A DNA stretch of 64,000 nt from Candidatus Nitrosotalea bavarica. Its GTDB lineage: Archaea; Thermoproteota; Nitrososphaeria; Nitrososphaerales; Nitrosopumilaceae. The first letter of the stretch is position 1; the number at the start of each line of letters is the position of its first letter. The stretch covers positions 62,001-126,000 of the forward strand of contig NZ_FUYK01000007.1 of the NCBI RefSeq assembly GCF_900167955.1. The letters run 5' to 3'. Below, piece after piece: positions 36,761 to 45,106 of this stretch. The notes beneath the pieces were generated by a model, which searched no databases, was not told the DNA's origin, and saw only the letters and a list, made by a program, of their open reading frames with translations. The translations under genes and the position numbers were made by a program.

Positions 36761-37180
36761 ATGGGATTATTTGGGAAAAAACCAGCAAAATACGTTTTGT
36801 TTGCATGCATAGAAAATGCTGGACGAAGTCAGATGGCAGAAGGTTTCTTTAGAAAATATGCTCCAAAGGGATGGACTGCAATGAGCGGCGGTTCTAGTCC
36901 AAAATCATACGTCAATCCGCTTGCAATGGAGGTGATGAAAGAAATTGGAGTTGACATTAGCAGTCACAAGTCAAAGATACTGTCAGAAGATAAAATCCGA
37001 GGTGCAGAGTTGAAGGTGAATATGGGCTGTATGGATACTACGGAATGTCCAACTCTTATTCTTGGTAATTATGTAGATTGGGGAATTGAGGATCCTAAAG
37101 ACAAACCGATAGAGAAAGTCCGAAAGATAAGAGATGAAATAGAGATTAGAGTAAAAGAACTTGTCAAGGAATTAAAATGA
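36761..37180 (+). CDS. arsC: Arsenate reductase, thioredoxin-coupled LMW-PTP type (copy 1)
   Basis: This 139-residue protein has the low-molecular-weight phosphatase P-loop CIENAGRS (Cys16, Arg22). It also has MGCMDTTECP with Cys90 and Cys96, the pair that relays the disulfide in thioredoxin-linked ArsC, and the acid-loop VDWGIEDP. All three redox cysteines are present, which favours arsenate reduction over tyrosine dephosphorylation. It overlaps arsM by 4 nt (ATGA). A close paralogue lies downstream at 37942. Confidence 0.88.
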   Translation: MGLFGKKPAKYVLFACIENAGRSQMAEGFFRKYAPKGWTAMSGGSSPKSYVNPLAMEVMKEIGVDISSHKSKILSEDKIRGAELKVNMGCMDTTECPTLILGNYVDWGIEDPKDKPIEKVRKIRDEIEIRVKELVKELK

Positions 37181-37935
37181 GTGAAACAATAAAGGAAAAG
37201 GTAAAGGCGAGATACGGCAAGATTGCATTAACTGGCAACTCTGACTGCTGTTGCATGCCCGGCGAATGCAGTACAAATGATTCTGTTATTGATGCTACAA
37301 AAATAATTGGCTATGATCCAAAAGAATTAGAATCAATCCCACAAGAATCCATTTTAGGTGTAGGCTGTGGTGCACCAATAAAATTTGCTGATCTCAAAGA
37401 AGGTGAAACAGTTCTAGATCTTGGTTCAGGTGCAGGAATTGATGCATTCCTGTCTGCAAACAAGGTGTCAAAATCAGGCAAGGTAATTGGTATTGATATG
37501 ACTGATGAAATGTTAGAAAAAGCAAGAACAAATGCACGTAATGGTAATTATACAAATGTAGAATTTAGAAAAGGAGACATTGAAAAAAATATCCCAGTCG
37601 ATGATGATGCCATTGATGCAGTAATCAGTAACTGCGTGATCAATCTTACTTCAGACAAGACAAGTGCCTTCAAGGAGATTTATAGAATATTAAGAAAGGG
37701 CGGAAGAATGGTAATCTCTGATCTAGTCACAGACAGGGAGCTAGAACAAGACCAAGTCAATGCAGAACAATGGTGTAGCTGCATTGATGGTGCATTGACA
37801 CAGGAACACTATATTGAAAGCATCACGAAAGCCGGCTTTCATAATATTAGTGTTCTAGACCAGAGGGTGTACATGGAAGGTGAAAAGGTAAATGGCAGAA
37901 AAATCACCAGCCTTGTAATTAAAGCAATAAAGTGA
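37177..37935 (+). CDS. arsM: Arsenite S-adenosylmethionine methyltransferase (ArsM-like)
   Basis: This 252-residue class I methyltransferase has SAM motif VLDLGSGAGIDAF (79-91), an N-terminal Cys cluster (DCCCMPGEC, Cys24-26 and 31), and Cys64, Cys153 and Cys202. The last three fit the spacing of the As(III)-binding cysteines of known ArsM enzymes. The GVGCGAP and SNCVINL contexts are typical. It lies between two arsC genes, each on the same strand, which strongly supports an arsenic role. Confidence 0.87.
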   Translation: MSETIKEKVKARYGKIALTGNSDCCCMPGECSTNDSVIDATKIIGYDPKELESIPQESILGVGCGAPIKFADLKEGETVLDLGSGAGIDAFLSANKVSKSGKVIGIDMTDEMLEKARTNARNGNYTNVEFRKGDIEKNIPVDDDAIDAVISNCVINLTSDKTSAFKEIYRILRKGGRMVISDLVTDRELEQDQVNAEQWCSCIDGALTQEHYIESITKAGFHNISVLDQRVYMEGEKVNGRKITSLVIKAIK

Positions 37936-37941
37936 TTTTTT

Positions 37942-38364
37942 ATGAATTTTTTCTGGCAACAAAAAGACAAAAAAAAGATTCTATTTGTTTGTGTTGAAAA
38001 TGCAGGACGAAGTCAGATGGCAGAAGGTTTCTTTAGAAAATATGCTCCTACGGGATATGAAGTAATAAGTGCTGGAACAAAACCCACGCCAGAGATAAAT
38101 CCTATTGCCGTAGAAGCTATGAAAGAAATTGGCATAGATCTAAGCAAACAAAAGCCCAAAGTGCTAACTAATGAAATTATTTCCGATTCGATTTTGAGCG
38201 TAAACATGGGATGTATGGATAAAACCGAGTGTCCTGTGGTTTTTATGAAACATTCTGTTGACTGGAACATTGAAGATCCCAAAGGAAAACCCATTGAGAA
38301 AGTCCGAGAGATAAGAGATACCATTGAACTAAAGGTAAGACAACTTTGCAAAACTCTAGAATAA
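37942..38364 (+). CDS. arsC: Arsenate reductase, thioredoxin-coupled LMW-PTP type (copy 2)
   Basis: This 140-residue paralogue of copy 1 has CVENAGRS (Cys17, Arg23), MGCMDKTECP (Cys91 and Cys97) and VDWNIEDP. The stretch AGRSQMAEGFFRKYAP is identical in both copies, while the 50-80 region differs, so the duplication is not very recent. All catalytic residues are kept, so both copies look functional. Its end overlaps the aquaporin start by about 19 nt. Confidence 0.88.
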   Translation: MNFFWQQKDKKKILFVCVENAGRSQMAEGFFRKYAPTGYEVISAGTKPTPEINPIAVEAMKEIGIDLSKQKPKVLTNEIISDSILSVNMGCMDKTECPVVFMKHSVDWNIEDPKGKPIEKVREIRDTIELKVRQLCKTLE

Positions 38365-39029
38365 CAAATTGGTTATCCACTAATCAAAAGAGGTTCTTTG
38401 CTGAATTAATTGGTACATTTGTTGTAGTAGTATTTGCAACAGGTTCTGTTGTACTGGCTGTAAAATATTCTGAAACATTTGGTCTCTGGTTTGTAGCTCT
38501 TGCTCCAGCAGTTGCAGTAACAATAATGGTCTATGCATTTGGAAAAATATCTATGGCACATTTCAATCCAACAGTAACGGTTGGATTTTTTATTACAAAA
38601 CATATGCCAAAGAATCTCTTTCCTGTATATTTCATTGCAGAGATAATTGGTGCACTATTAGGCAGCATCTTTGTAAAATATATTATAGGCACGGAAGCAA
38701 ATCTTGGAGCAAACGCTCCAGATTATCACTTCCAAATTCCTATCATTGTTGGAGTTGAGATTTTAGCTACTGCATTGTTGATGACTGTGATTATGTTAGT
38801 TGTTCATACAAAAGGACTACGAGGATTTGGTGGAATTGTAATAGGTGCAATGGTGGGTCTTGATATCTTCTTTTTTGCATTTATTTCAGGAGCTTCTATG
38901 AATCCCGCAAGAGCATTAGCACCCGCAATAGTATCTGGTTATCTTGATAATCTATGGTTGTACTGGACTGCTCCATTCATAGGGTCTGCAATAATTGCTG
39001 TTATTTACAGAAAAAAGTTTGTGAAATAA
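38346..39029 (+). CDS. Aquaporin-family (MIP) channel, probable arsenite exit channel
   Basis: This 227-residue MIP channel has six membrane spans and two half-helix motifs. The first is altered (HFNPTVT instead of NPA) and the second is canonical (SMNPARA). The start is TTG 38346, overlapping arsC copy 2. In known arsenic operons with an aquaglyceroporin (AqpS type), arsenate taken up as phosphate is reduced and arsenite leaves down its gradient through the channel. No ArsB or Acr3 pump is present here, so that role is plausible but inferred; water or glycerol transport is the alternative. Confidence 0.85.
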   Translation: MQNSRITNWLSTNQKRFFAELIGTFVVVVFATGSVVLAVKYSETFGLWFVALAPAVAVTIMVYAFGKISMAHFNPTVTVGFFITKHMPKNLFPVYFIAEIIGALLGSIFVKYIIGTEANLGANAPDYHFQIPIIVGVEILATALLMTVIMLVVHTKGLRGFGGIVIGAMVGLDIFFFAFISGASMNPARALAPAIVSGYLDNLWLYWTAPFIGSAIIAVIYRKKFVK

Positions 39030-39042
39030 TCATCTCTTACAG

Positions 39043-39051
39043 TAATATATA
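39043..39051 (+). promoter_or_regulatory. TATA box for tRNA-Ser
   Basis: TAATATATA lies 38-46 nt upstream of the mature 5' end of tRNA-Ser, leaving a short 5' leader for RNase P removal. Confidence 0.5.
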
Positions 39052-39088
39052 GTCGGTTTTACAACGAAATTGAATTGGCGAGATGAAT

Positions 39089-39187
39089 GCCGGGGTCGCC
39101 TAGCCTGGTAGGGCGCGCGCCTGGAAATTAGAAAACCATAAAGCGCGTACTCGCAAGGGTTCGAGAGTTCAAATCTCTCTCCCGGCG
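39089..39187 (+). tRNA. tRNA-Ser (GGA anticodon) with a ~15-nt canonical intron
   Basis: The acceptor stem GCCGGGG/TCCCGGC (one G-T pair), discriminator G, T-arm GAGAG-TTCAAAT-CTCTC and a class II variable arm (TACTCGCAAGGGTTC region) mark tRNA-Ser. The anticodon loop CTGGAA gives anticodon GGA. About 15 nt (starting ATTAGAAAACC) lie between positions 37 and 38 and must be spliced so that the GCGCG halves of the anticodon stem pair. The 3' CCA is not fully encoded (CC then T). Confidence 0.92.
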
Positions 39188-39230
39188 CCTTTTACAAATC
39201 CATTAATCTCACTATGGTATTTTTACATCA

Positions 39231-40520
39231 TTGGAAAAATATGATATTGCAATAATTGGGGGAGGTTTACTTGGAACTTCAATCTCATATTGGATTTCAA
39301 ATTTGTATGATGCAAAAGTTGCAGTAATTGAGAAAGAATCTGAGGTTGGAATGCATACTAGCAGTCGTAATACGGGGGTAGTTCATTCTCCGTTTTATCT
39401 TAATCCTGATAAAAAAGGAAAGCTTGCAAGAGCCGCATTTCTTTCTCATGAAATGTGGAAGACATTTGCCCAAACAAAGGGATTACCATGGAATATGGTT
39501 GGTACCATGGAAATTGCACTTGATGAGAACCAACACAAAATTCTTGAAAAGTATATGGATTGGGGTCCAAAAAATGGCATGTCAGAGAAAGATGCTGATC
39601 TACTAAATAGTAATGAAGTCACCCAAAGAGAGCCAAACATCAGATGTCACTCTGCAATTCACTGTAAAACTGACGCGGTGGTTGATTATGGAGAGTTTAC
39701 ACGAAAACTAAAAGAAGAATCACAAAGAAATGGGACTAAATTTTTGTTAAATAAAAAACTAGAGTCAATTGAAGATCTAGATGGTTCCACGACACTTGCA
39801 TTTCAAAATAAAGAAAAAATTAGTTCAAAGATTATAGTAAACTGCGCTGGTGGTTATTCACTTGATATTGCAAAAAAGTTTGGATTGGCAAATGATTATT
39901 CCAGTCTTCATTTTAGAGGGGAATACTGGATTGCAAGTGAACAATATTCTAATCTAGTCAAGACCAATGTTTACTCTGTTCCAAAATATCCTGATTTTCC
40001 TTTTCTTGATCCCCATTGGATTATTAGATCTGATGGAAAAAGTGAAGTAGGACCAAATGCAGTTCCTGTTTCAAGCCCTGAAACTTATTCTGGTTATGTG
40101 GGAGATATTGAAACATTCATTTCTAAACTCACAGAAGTAGTTACAGGAAGTACCAGAAAATTACTTCTTAATGCAGATTTTATGAATTTGGTGGCAAAGG
40201 AATGGTTAAGCTCCTTATCGAAAACTGTCATGATAGAACGTATACAGGAATTTATGCCAAAGGTTAAACCCGAGTTCTTTTCAGAACGGGGCACTGCTGG
40301 AATTAGAACTCCTCTCATAACTCCTGATGGAAATTTCTTGCCAGACGTGTTAGAACTTTCGGGTCTAAACTCATATCATATTCTAAACTACAACTCTCCT
40401 GGTGCAACGGGGGCTCCTGCTTATTCTGCATATGTGGTAAAATCCATGCAGGAAAAAGGACTATTACAGTATAAAACACGAAAAACTGATTCTATTTGGG
40501 ATTTTGAAACTATTGTCTGA
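39231..40520 (+). CDS. FAD-dependent oxidoreductase, L-2-hydroxyglutarate oxidase-like
   Basis: This 429-residue flavoprotein has an N-terminal FAD motif IIGGGLLGTS (8-17), followed by SSRNTGVVHSPFYLNPDKKGKLA, strongly like the L-2-hydroxyglutarate dehydrogenase/oxidase (LhgO) group. C-terminal FPFLDPHWIIRSDGKSEVGPNAVP matches the family's substrate-side segment in modified form. The reaction would be oxidation of L-2-hydroxyglutarate to 2-oxoglutarate, a metabolite-repair step. The start is TTG 39231, 43 nt after tRNA-Ser. The substrate is inferred from family resemblance. Confidence 0.8.
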   Translation: MEKYDIAIIGGGLLGTSISYWISNLYDAKVAVIEKESEVGMHTSSRNTGVVHSPFYLNPDKKGKLARAAFLSHEMWKTFAQTKGLPWNMVGTMEIALDENQHKILEKYMDWGPKNGMSEKDADLLNSNEVTQREPNIRCHSAIHCKTDAVVDYGEFTRKLKEESQRNGTKFLLNKKLESIEDLDGSTTLAFQNKEKISSKIIVNCAGGYSLDIAKKFGLANDYSSLHFRGEYWIASEQYSNLVKTNVYSVPKYPDFPFLDPHWIIRSDGKSEVGPNAVPVSSPETYSGYVGDIETFISKLTEVVTGSTRKLLLNADFMNLVAKEWLSSLSKTVMIERIQEFMPKVKPEFFSERGTAGIRTPLITPDGNFLPDVLELSGLNSYHILNYNSPGATGAPAYSAYVVKSMQEKGLLQYKTRKTDSIWDFETIV

Positions 40521-40567
40521 AAATAACTTGAATCAAGATTAATATTCTGAAATCAAAAAACGAATCT

Positions 40568-40828
40568 GTGTTTCCCGAACATTGTTCTATTAGAAAAATG
40601 GGTAAGGATTGTCCAATGCCGCCTGAATTTGTAATTTCTATACAATCTAAAGATGGTGAATACATGGTTGGTGTTGCATGTGATGGACACAAAAATGCAT
40701 TTACTGAAAAGTTAGAGTCTCTACAAAAAGAAGGTAAGGTCCCACAAGGAACTATTAATTTTACTGGCCTAAAACCAGTTGGTACTAATTGTATCAGAAT
40801 AGATCCTAATGATCTAATTGAACTCTAG
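40568..40828 (+). CDS. Hypothetical protein, 86 aa
   Basis: I do not recognise this protein. It starts with GTG 40568 and has four cysteines (C6, C15, one in VACDGH and one in TNCIRI) and an N-terminal HCSIRKMGKDCPMPPEF segment. It looks like a compact soluble domain that could bind metal. It lies 47 nt after the LhgO-like gene on the same strand and may be co-transcribed. Confidence 0.65.
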   Translation: MFPEHCSIRKMGKDCPMPPEFVISIQSKDGEYMVGVACDGHKNAFTEKLESLQKEGKVPQGTINFTGLKPVGTNCIRIDPNDLIEL

Positions 40829-40848
40829 CCTATAGTCTAATAATTATT

Positions 40849-41811
40849 TTATAATTTAACTTGGTAAATCGGTTTTCTACCAGAGAGTGAAAGTATTAAA
40901 TTCTTGATTGCTATCTCTGCCATTTTCTTTCTTGTTTCTACAGTGGCACTCCCACTATGAGGTGTTAGTACAACATTATTCATTTTTACAATCGGATGTT
41001 TTGAATTAATTGGTTCTCTTTGAAATACATCAAGACCAGCTCCTGCAATTATTTTTCTTTTTAATGCAATGGCAAGATCTTTTTCATTTATTATTTTACC
41101 ACGAGCCGTATTGATCAAAAATGAAGTCTTCTTCATTTTCTTAAGTAATTTTAAATTCACAATTTCATGTGTTTGTGGTGTATATGGTGAGTGGATACTT
41201 ACCACATCACTTGTTCTAAAAAGATTATCTAGTGATACGTATTTCACTCCTATTTTTTTTTCCTCTTTAATTGATAGTCTAGTTCTGCTGTGATAAATTA
41301 TCTTCATCTCAAAACCTGTAGCTCTTTTTGCCACTGCTTTACCTATTCTTCCCATTCCGAATATGCCCAGAGTCTTTTGATATAGATCAGTTCCAAGAAA
41401 TTCATAAGGACCAAATATTGTATTCCATTTATCGTTACGAATTAGTTTGTCGCACTCAGGTATTCTTCTGAAAAGAGATAGCATCAAAGCCATTGTCATA
41501 TCAGCAGTAGCTCGAGTCAATACTTCTGGTGTATGGCCTACTGGAATGCCTTTACTCATAGCAGTCTTGATATCTATATGATCATAGCCTACGCTATACG
41601 CGGAAATTGCCTTAAGTTTAGTTCCAGCATTAATTACGTCAGCATCTATAGAATCATACGGGTAACAAATTATCCCATCTTTATCCTTGATTTTTGACAT
41701 CAGTAACTTTTTTGGCATCGGAATATTTCCAGTATAGATTTCTACATCGTATTTCTTTTTGAGCTCCTTTATAGCAAAATCATGCAGCCTTCTTGTGAGT
41801 AATATTTTCAA
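40849..41811 (-). CDS. D-isomer-specific 2-hydroxyacid dehydrogenase
   Basis: This 320-residue NAD(P)-dependent dehydrogenase has the Rossmann motif GMGRIGKAV (152-160) and the catalytic set Arg237 (NTARG), Glu266 (FQREP) and His285 (TPHSG). These enzymes reduce 2-oxoacids such as glyoxylate, hydroxypyruvate or 2-oxoglutarate, or oxidise 3-phosphoglycerate. It has no C-terminal ACT domain, which argues against a full-length SerA. The neighbourhood of 2-oxoacid enzymes suggests a 2-oxoacid substrate, which is inference. Confidence 0.88.
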   Translation of the reverse strand: MKILLTRRLHDFAIKELKKKYDVEIYTGNIPMPKKLLMSKIKDKDGIICYPYDSIDADVINAGTKLKAISAYSVGYDHIDIKTAMSKGIPVGHTPEVLTRATADMTMALMLSLFRRIPECDKLIRNDKWNTIFGPYEFLGTDLYQKTLGIFGMGRIGKAVAKRATGFEMKIIYHSRTRLSIKEEKKIGVKYVSLDNLFRTSDVVSIHSPYTPQTHEIVNLKLLKKMKKTSFLINTARGKIINEKDLAIALKRKIIAGAGLDVFQREPINSKHPIVKMNNVVLTPHSGSATVETRKKMAEIAIKNLILSLSGRKPIYQVKL

Positions 41812-41920
41812 CTATTTTCAATGTGTAAATGACAATTTTAAGCGTATCATGATGAAAAATTAACTAATCCTGAGTAAAAATCGACATAAAGAATTCATTT
41901 CGTGCCTTTACAACAACTCA

Positions 41921-41929
41921 TTTATAATT
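41921..41929 (+). promoter_or_regulatory. TATA box for the cysteine-rich small gene
   Basis: TTTATAATT starts 24 nt before the ATG at 41945. The spacing is short for a leader, so the message is leaderless, or translation may begin at the in-frame TTG 41951. The rest of 41812-41944 shows nothing recognisable. Confidence 0.45.
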
Positions 41930-41944
41930 AATCAAAGTAATGAT

Positions 41945-42085
41945 ATGCAATTGAAACACAAAGATGAGTTTGCCATTTGTGTGCAATGTAGAAATCCTTT
42001 AGAAAAATGTGTATGTGTTTGCCCATTTTGTGGTGAACGTGATAAATGCGAATGTGCCTTGTTTGATGCAGCAACTGGCGGTTAG
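41945..42085 (+). CDS. Small cysteine-rich (zinc-ribbon-like) protein, 46 aa
   Basis: This short ORF encodes 46 residues with eight cysteines at positions 12, 15, 22, 24, 26, 29, 35 and 37. The pattern is CxxC-x6-CxCxCxxC-x5-CxC (for example CVCVCPFCGE and CECAL). Eight cysteines could hold two zinc ions or an Fe-S centre. It has a good TATA box at leaderless distance and fills the only gap over 300 nt in the window. I do not recognise a family. It precedes korA by about 60 nt. Confidence 0.7.
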   Translation: MQLKHKDEFAICVQCRNPLEKCVCVCPFCGERDKCECALFDAATGG

Positions 42086-42146
42086 CATGCAGTCTTTTCA
42101 AAAAAATCATAGAATTATTAATATTTGATGAGTGTTTAGATGCATC

Positions 42147-44060
42147 ATGTCTTCTATTGATCTAACTTGGGTTATTGGCGGTCCTCAAGGAGGCGGTGTT
42201 GAAACTGCTGCAAATATTTTTGCTGGTGCATGTGCAGGTTATGGTCTGAAAGTATTTGGTAAAAGAGAATTTTATTCTAATATCAAAGGTGAACACAGTT
42301 ACTTTGGAGTCCGTGTTTCTGATAAGATAGTCAGATCAAATGTAAGTGGAATTACAATGTTAGTAGGTTTTGACGCTGAGACCTTATTTCGACATGCGGA
42401 TGCGGTGTTTGACGATGGTGCAATAGTGTATGAATCTGATTTATCTGATATAAAAATAGACGAAGTTCATACTCTTGACGCGCAATTCAAGGAACGCCTC
42501 AAAAAATACCTTTTATCAAAAAATAAACCATTGACCATTCAAGGTTCACTTGATGCAGCAAAGGAGAGGGGAGTTACACTCTATCCTGTCTCATTCAAAG
42601 AAATCCTAGGTAATTTATCTGATGAGACCAAAAATCCAAAATTACGTGGAATGTTTCGTATGCAAAATGTTCTTGCTGTTTCTATATCTATTGGATTGCT
42701 AGGACTGCCGCCTGAAACATTGCTGAAATCTGTAGGATCAGTATTTTCAAGAAAAGCAGAGATTGCAGAGATGAATAAAACTGCAGCAAACTATGCTTAT
42801 AATTTTTCTACAGTAAAGTATTCTAAATTCAAATATCAATTATATCCAATTCCAAAAGAAGAACATACGATGCTAGCTCAAGGCTTTCAATCTACTAGTC
42901 TTGGAAAGATAGCATGTGGTTGTAGGTTTCAATCTTACTATCCAATTACGCCAGCATCAGATGAAAGTGTATTTTTAGAATCAAATGAAATTTTTGAGGT
43001 TGAAAACAACAGACCTGGATCTACCCTAGTTGTACAAACAGAAGATGAGATATCTGCAATAGGGATGATTATTGGTGCATCCTTGACAGGAGCTAGATCT
43101 TCGACAAGTACATCAGGTCCAGGTTTCTCTCTTATGGCAGAAGCTCTTGGTTGGGCTGGAATAAACGAAGTTCCAATTGTAGTAACTTTGTATCAAAGAA
43201 GTGGTCCCTCGACAGGTCTCCCCACAAGACATGGACAGGATGATTTACAATTTGCAATTCATGCTGGACATGGTGACTTTCCAAGAATTGTATATGCGTC
43301 AGGTGATACGGAAGAGGGATTTTACGATACTGCAAAATGTTTCAACTTTGCTGACATTTATCAAATCCCTGTAATACACATGATGGACAAATTTATTGCA
43401 AGTACAGTTTCCACTGTAAAAAGATTTGATCCAACCAAGATAACAATAGAACGTGGAAAACTTCTTGAAAAAATTGAAGAGCCGGGATATAAAAGATTCA
43501 CACCATCACCAGATGGCATATCTCCAAGATCAAGACTTGGACTTGAAAATGGAATATTTTGGAATACTGGAGATGAGAGTGATGAATCCGGTCACATATC
43601 AGAAGATCCAGAAAATCGTATTTATAAAATGGACAAGCGTGAGCATAAAATGGAACTTGCACTAGATCAAATTCCTAAAGAAGACCAGGCGATAAACTAT
43701 GGAATATCAGATTTTTGTATTCTTAGCTGGGGTTCAACAAAAGGACCCATCTTGGATGCTATTGAAATGCTCAATAAAGCAGGCTATAAGGTTGGATTTA
43801 TCCAAATCAAAATGCTGCATCCATTTCCCACCAAATATGTCCAGTCCTTACTTTCAGGAGTTAAAAAAATAATTGATATCGAAGCAAATCAATCTGGACA
43901 AATGGGTTCATTACTTAATGAATATTTAGATAGGAAAGTTGACTATTACATATTAAAATACACAGGAAGACCAATGACTTGTAATGAACTCTTTGATTCT
44001 ATCAAAAAAATTATCGACAATAAATCTGAGAAAAAACAGGTGTTAACATATGGTGTCTAA
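42147..44060 (+). CDS. korA: 2-oxoacid:ferredoxin oxidoreductase, fused gamma-alpha subunit
   Basis: This protein of about 637 residues has an N-terminal gamma domain (WVIGGPQGGGVETAANIFA), an alpha domain with the YPITPASDES motif that marks the Sulfolobus-type two-subunit enzymes, and a C-terminal domain ending before korB. The enzyme oxidises 2-oxoglutarate or pyruvate to the acyl-CoA with ferredoxin, or works in reverse with reduced ferredoxin. ATG 42147 (start MSSIDLTW) is favoured; a TTG at 42132 would add 5 residues. It overlaps korB by 11 nt. Confidence 0.93.
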   Translation: MSSIDLTWVIGGPQGGGVETAANIFAGACAGYGLKVFGKREFYSNIKGEHSYFGVRVSDKIVRSNVSGITMLVGFDAETLFRHADAVFDDGAIVYESDLSDIKIDEVHTLDAQFKERLKKYLLSKNKPLTIQGSLDAAKERGVTLYPVSFKEILGNLSDETKNPKLRGMFRMQNVLAVSISIGLLGLPPETLLKSVGSVFSRKAEIAEMNKTAANYAYNFSTVKYSKFKYQLYPIPKEEHTMLAQGFQSTSLGKIACGCRFQSYYPITPASDESVFLESNEIFEVENNRPGSTLVVQTEDEISAIGMIIGASLTGARSSTSTSGPGFSLMAEALGWAGINEVPIVVTLYQRSGPSTGLPTRHGQDDLQFAIHAGHGDFPRIVYASGDTEEGFYDTAKCFNFADIYQIPVIHMMDKFIASTVSTVKRFDPTKITIERGKLLEKIEEPGYKRFTPSPDGISPRSRLGLENGIFWNTGDESDESGHISEDPENRIYKMDKREHKMELALDQIPKEDQAINYGISDFCILSWGSTKGPILDAIEMLNKAGYKVGFIQIKMLHPFPTKYVQSLLSGVKKIIDIEANQSGQMGSLLNEYLDRKVDYYILKYTGRPMTCNELFDSIKKIIDNKSEKKQVLTYGV

Positions 44061-45015
44061 TGTAGCTGATTACAAAACTGAAGTACACAATGATTGGTGT
44101 CCAGGATGTGGGGATTTTGGAATAGTTAGTGCAATTCAAATGGCTCTTGCAGAAATGGAAATTCCAAGACATAAAGCTGCAATATTTTCTGGAGTAGGAT
44201 GTTCTGGAAAAACATCTCATTATCTTAATGTATATGGCGTTCACACTTTGCATGGTAGAGTACTTCCATTTTCACAAGGTGCAAAACTTGCAAATCCTGA
44301 AATGACTGTTGTAGCAGTAGGTGGAGATGGAGATGGATTGGGAATTGGGGCTGGACATTTTGTTGCAGCTGGTAGAAGAAATGTAGATATGACTTATCTC
44401 ATATTTAACAATGGAGTGTATGGTCTTACCAAAGGACAAGCATCTCCCACACTCAAGCTTGGATTGAAAACCAAATCTCTTCCTGAACCCAATGTCAATC
44501 AATCAGTAAATCCAATCGCATTAGCTATAGCAAGTGGATTTACATTTGTTGCAAGAGGTTATGCGTACGATGTACGACAGCTTAAGGATTTGATAATTGC
44601 AGCAGTAAAACACCGAGGTCTTTCGTTTCTTGATGTATTGCAACCATGTCCAACTTACAATGATATCAATACAAGAGATTGGTTCTCAGGAATGGATAAC
44701 ATTGATGAAATGACAAATAGGCCAAGACCAAGAATCTACAAGCTTGAGGATGTGGGATATGATCCAGTTGTACACATAGACTCCCCAGCAGAAGAAAATG
44801 AGAAACTAACTCAGGCATTGATCAAGTCTAACGAATGGGATTCAAAGATCCCAACCGGAATATTTTACCAAAATGATATATCTGCATCCTATGATGAAAG
44901 AATGTCAGAACGAATTCCAAACTATCTTGAAAACCCTCCGGCATATCAAGTAATTTCTTCTGGTGGCAAGTCAATAACTGATATATCTAAAATGCTTGAT
45001 AAGCTAGAAATCTAA
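44050..45015 (+). CDS. korB: 2-oxoacid:ferredoxin oxidoreductase, beta subunit
   Basis: This 321-residue thiamine-diphosphate subunit has CPGCGDFGIV near the N-terminus and GVGCSGK near 60, both supplying Fe-S cysteines. GDGDGLGIGAGH is the ThDP/Mg motif, with NNGVYGLTKGQASPT following. It works with the fused gamma-alpha chain encoded immediately upstream. The electron acceptor is probably a ferredoxin such as the one at 61900. Substrate preference cannot be fixed from sequence alone. Confidence 0.94.
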   Translation: MVSNVADYKTEVHNDWCPGCGDFGIVSAIQMALAEMEIPRHKAAIFSGVGCSGKTSHYLNVYGVHTLHGRVLPFSQGAKLANPEMTVVAVGGDGDGLGIGAGHFVAAGRRNVDMTYLIFNNGVYGLTKGQASPTLKLGLKTKSLPEPNVNQSVNPIALAIASGFTFVARGYAYDVRQLKDLIIAAVKHRGLSFLDVLQPCPTYNDINTRDWFSGMDNIDEMTNRPRPRIYKLEDVGYDPVVHIDSPAEENEKLTQALIKSNEWDSKIPTGIFYQNDISASYDERMSERIPNYLENPPAYQVISSGGKSITDISKMLDKLEI

Positions 45016-45106
45016 CTAAAAATTCTATAATCCTTTAGAAAAATTGGTGGTCGCTTCCGATAATGAAATAAGTTATTAGCATCTTCGTAAAAAGGGTAAT
45101 TCTACG

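Noticed and set aside
36308-39029. Recent horizontal transfer of the arsenic island
   Set aside because: Base composition and codon choice look like the surroundings, and no mobile-element ends or direct repeats flank it. The adjacent tRNA-Ser is a possible integration site, but no partial tRNA copy was found.
40849-41811. SerA (phosphoglycerate dehydrogenase)
   Set aside because: It lacks the C-terminal ACT/regulatory domains and has no serine-pathway neighbours; a generic D-2-hydroxyacid dehydrogenase is the safer call.
41812-41944. A non-coding RNA in the gap before the cysteine-rich gene
   Set aside because: No box C/D, H/ACA, tRNA-like or stable stem pattern is visible; only the promoter of the small gene is recognisable.
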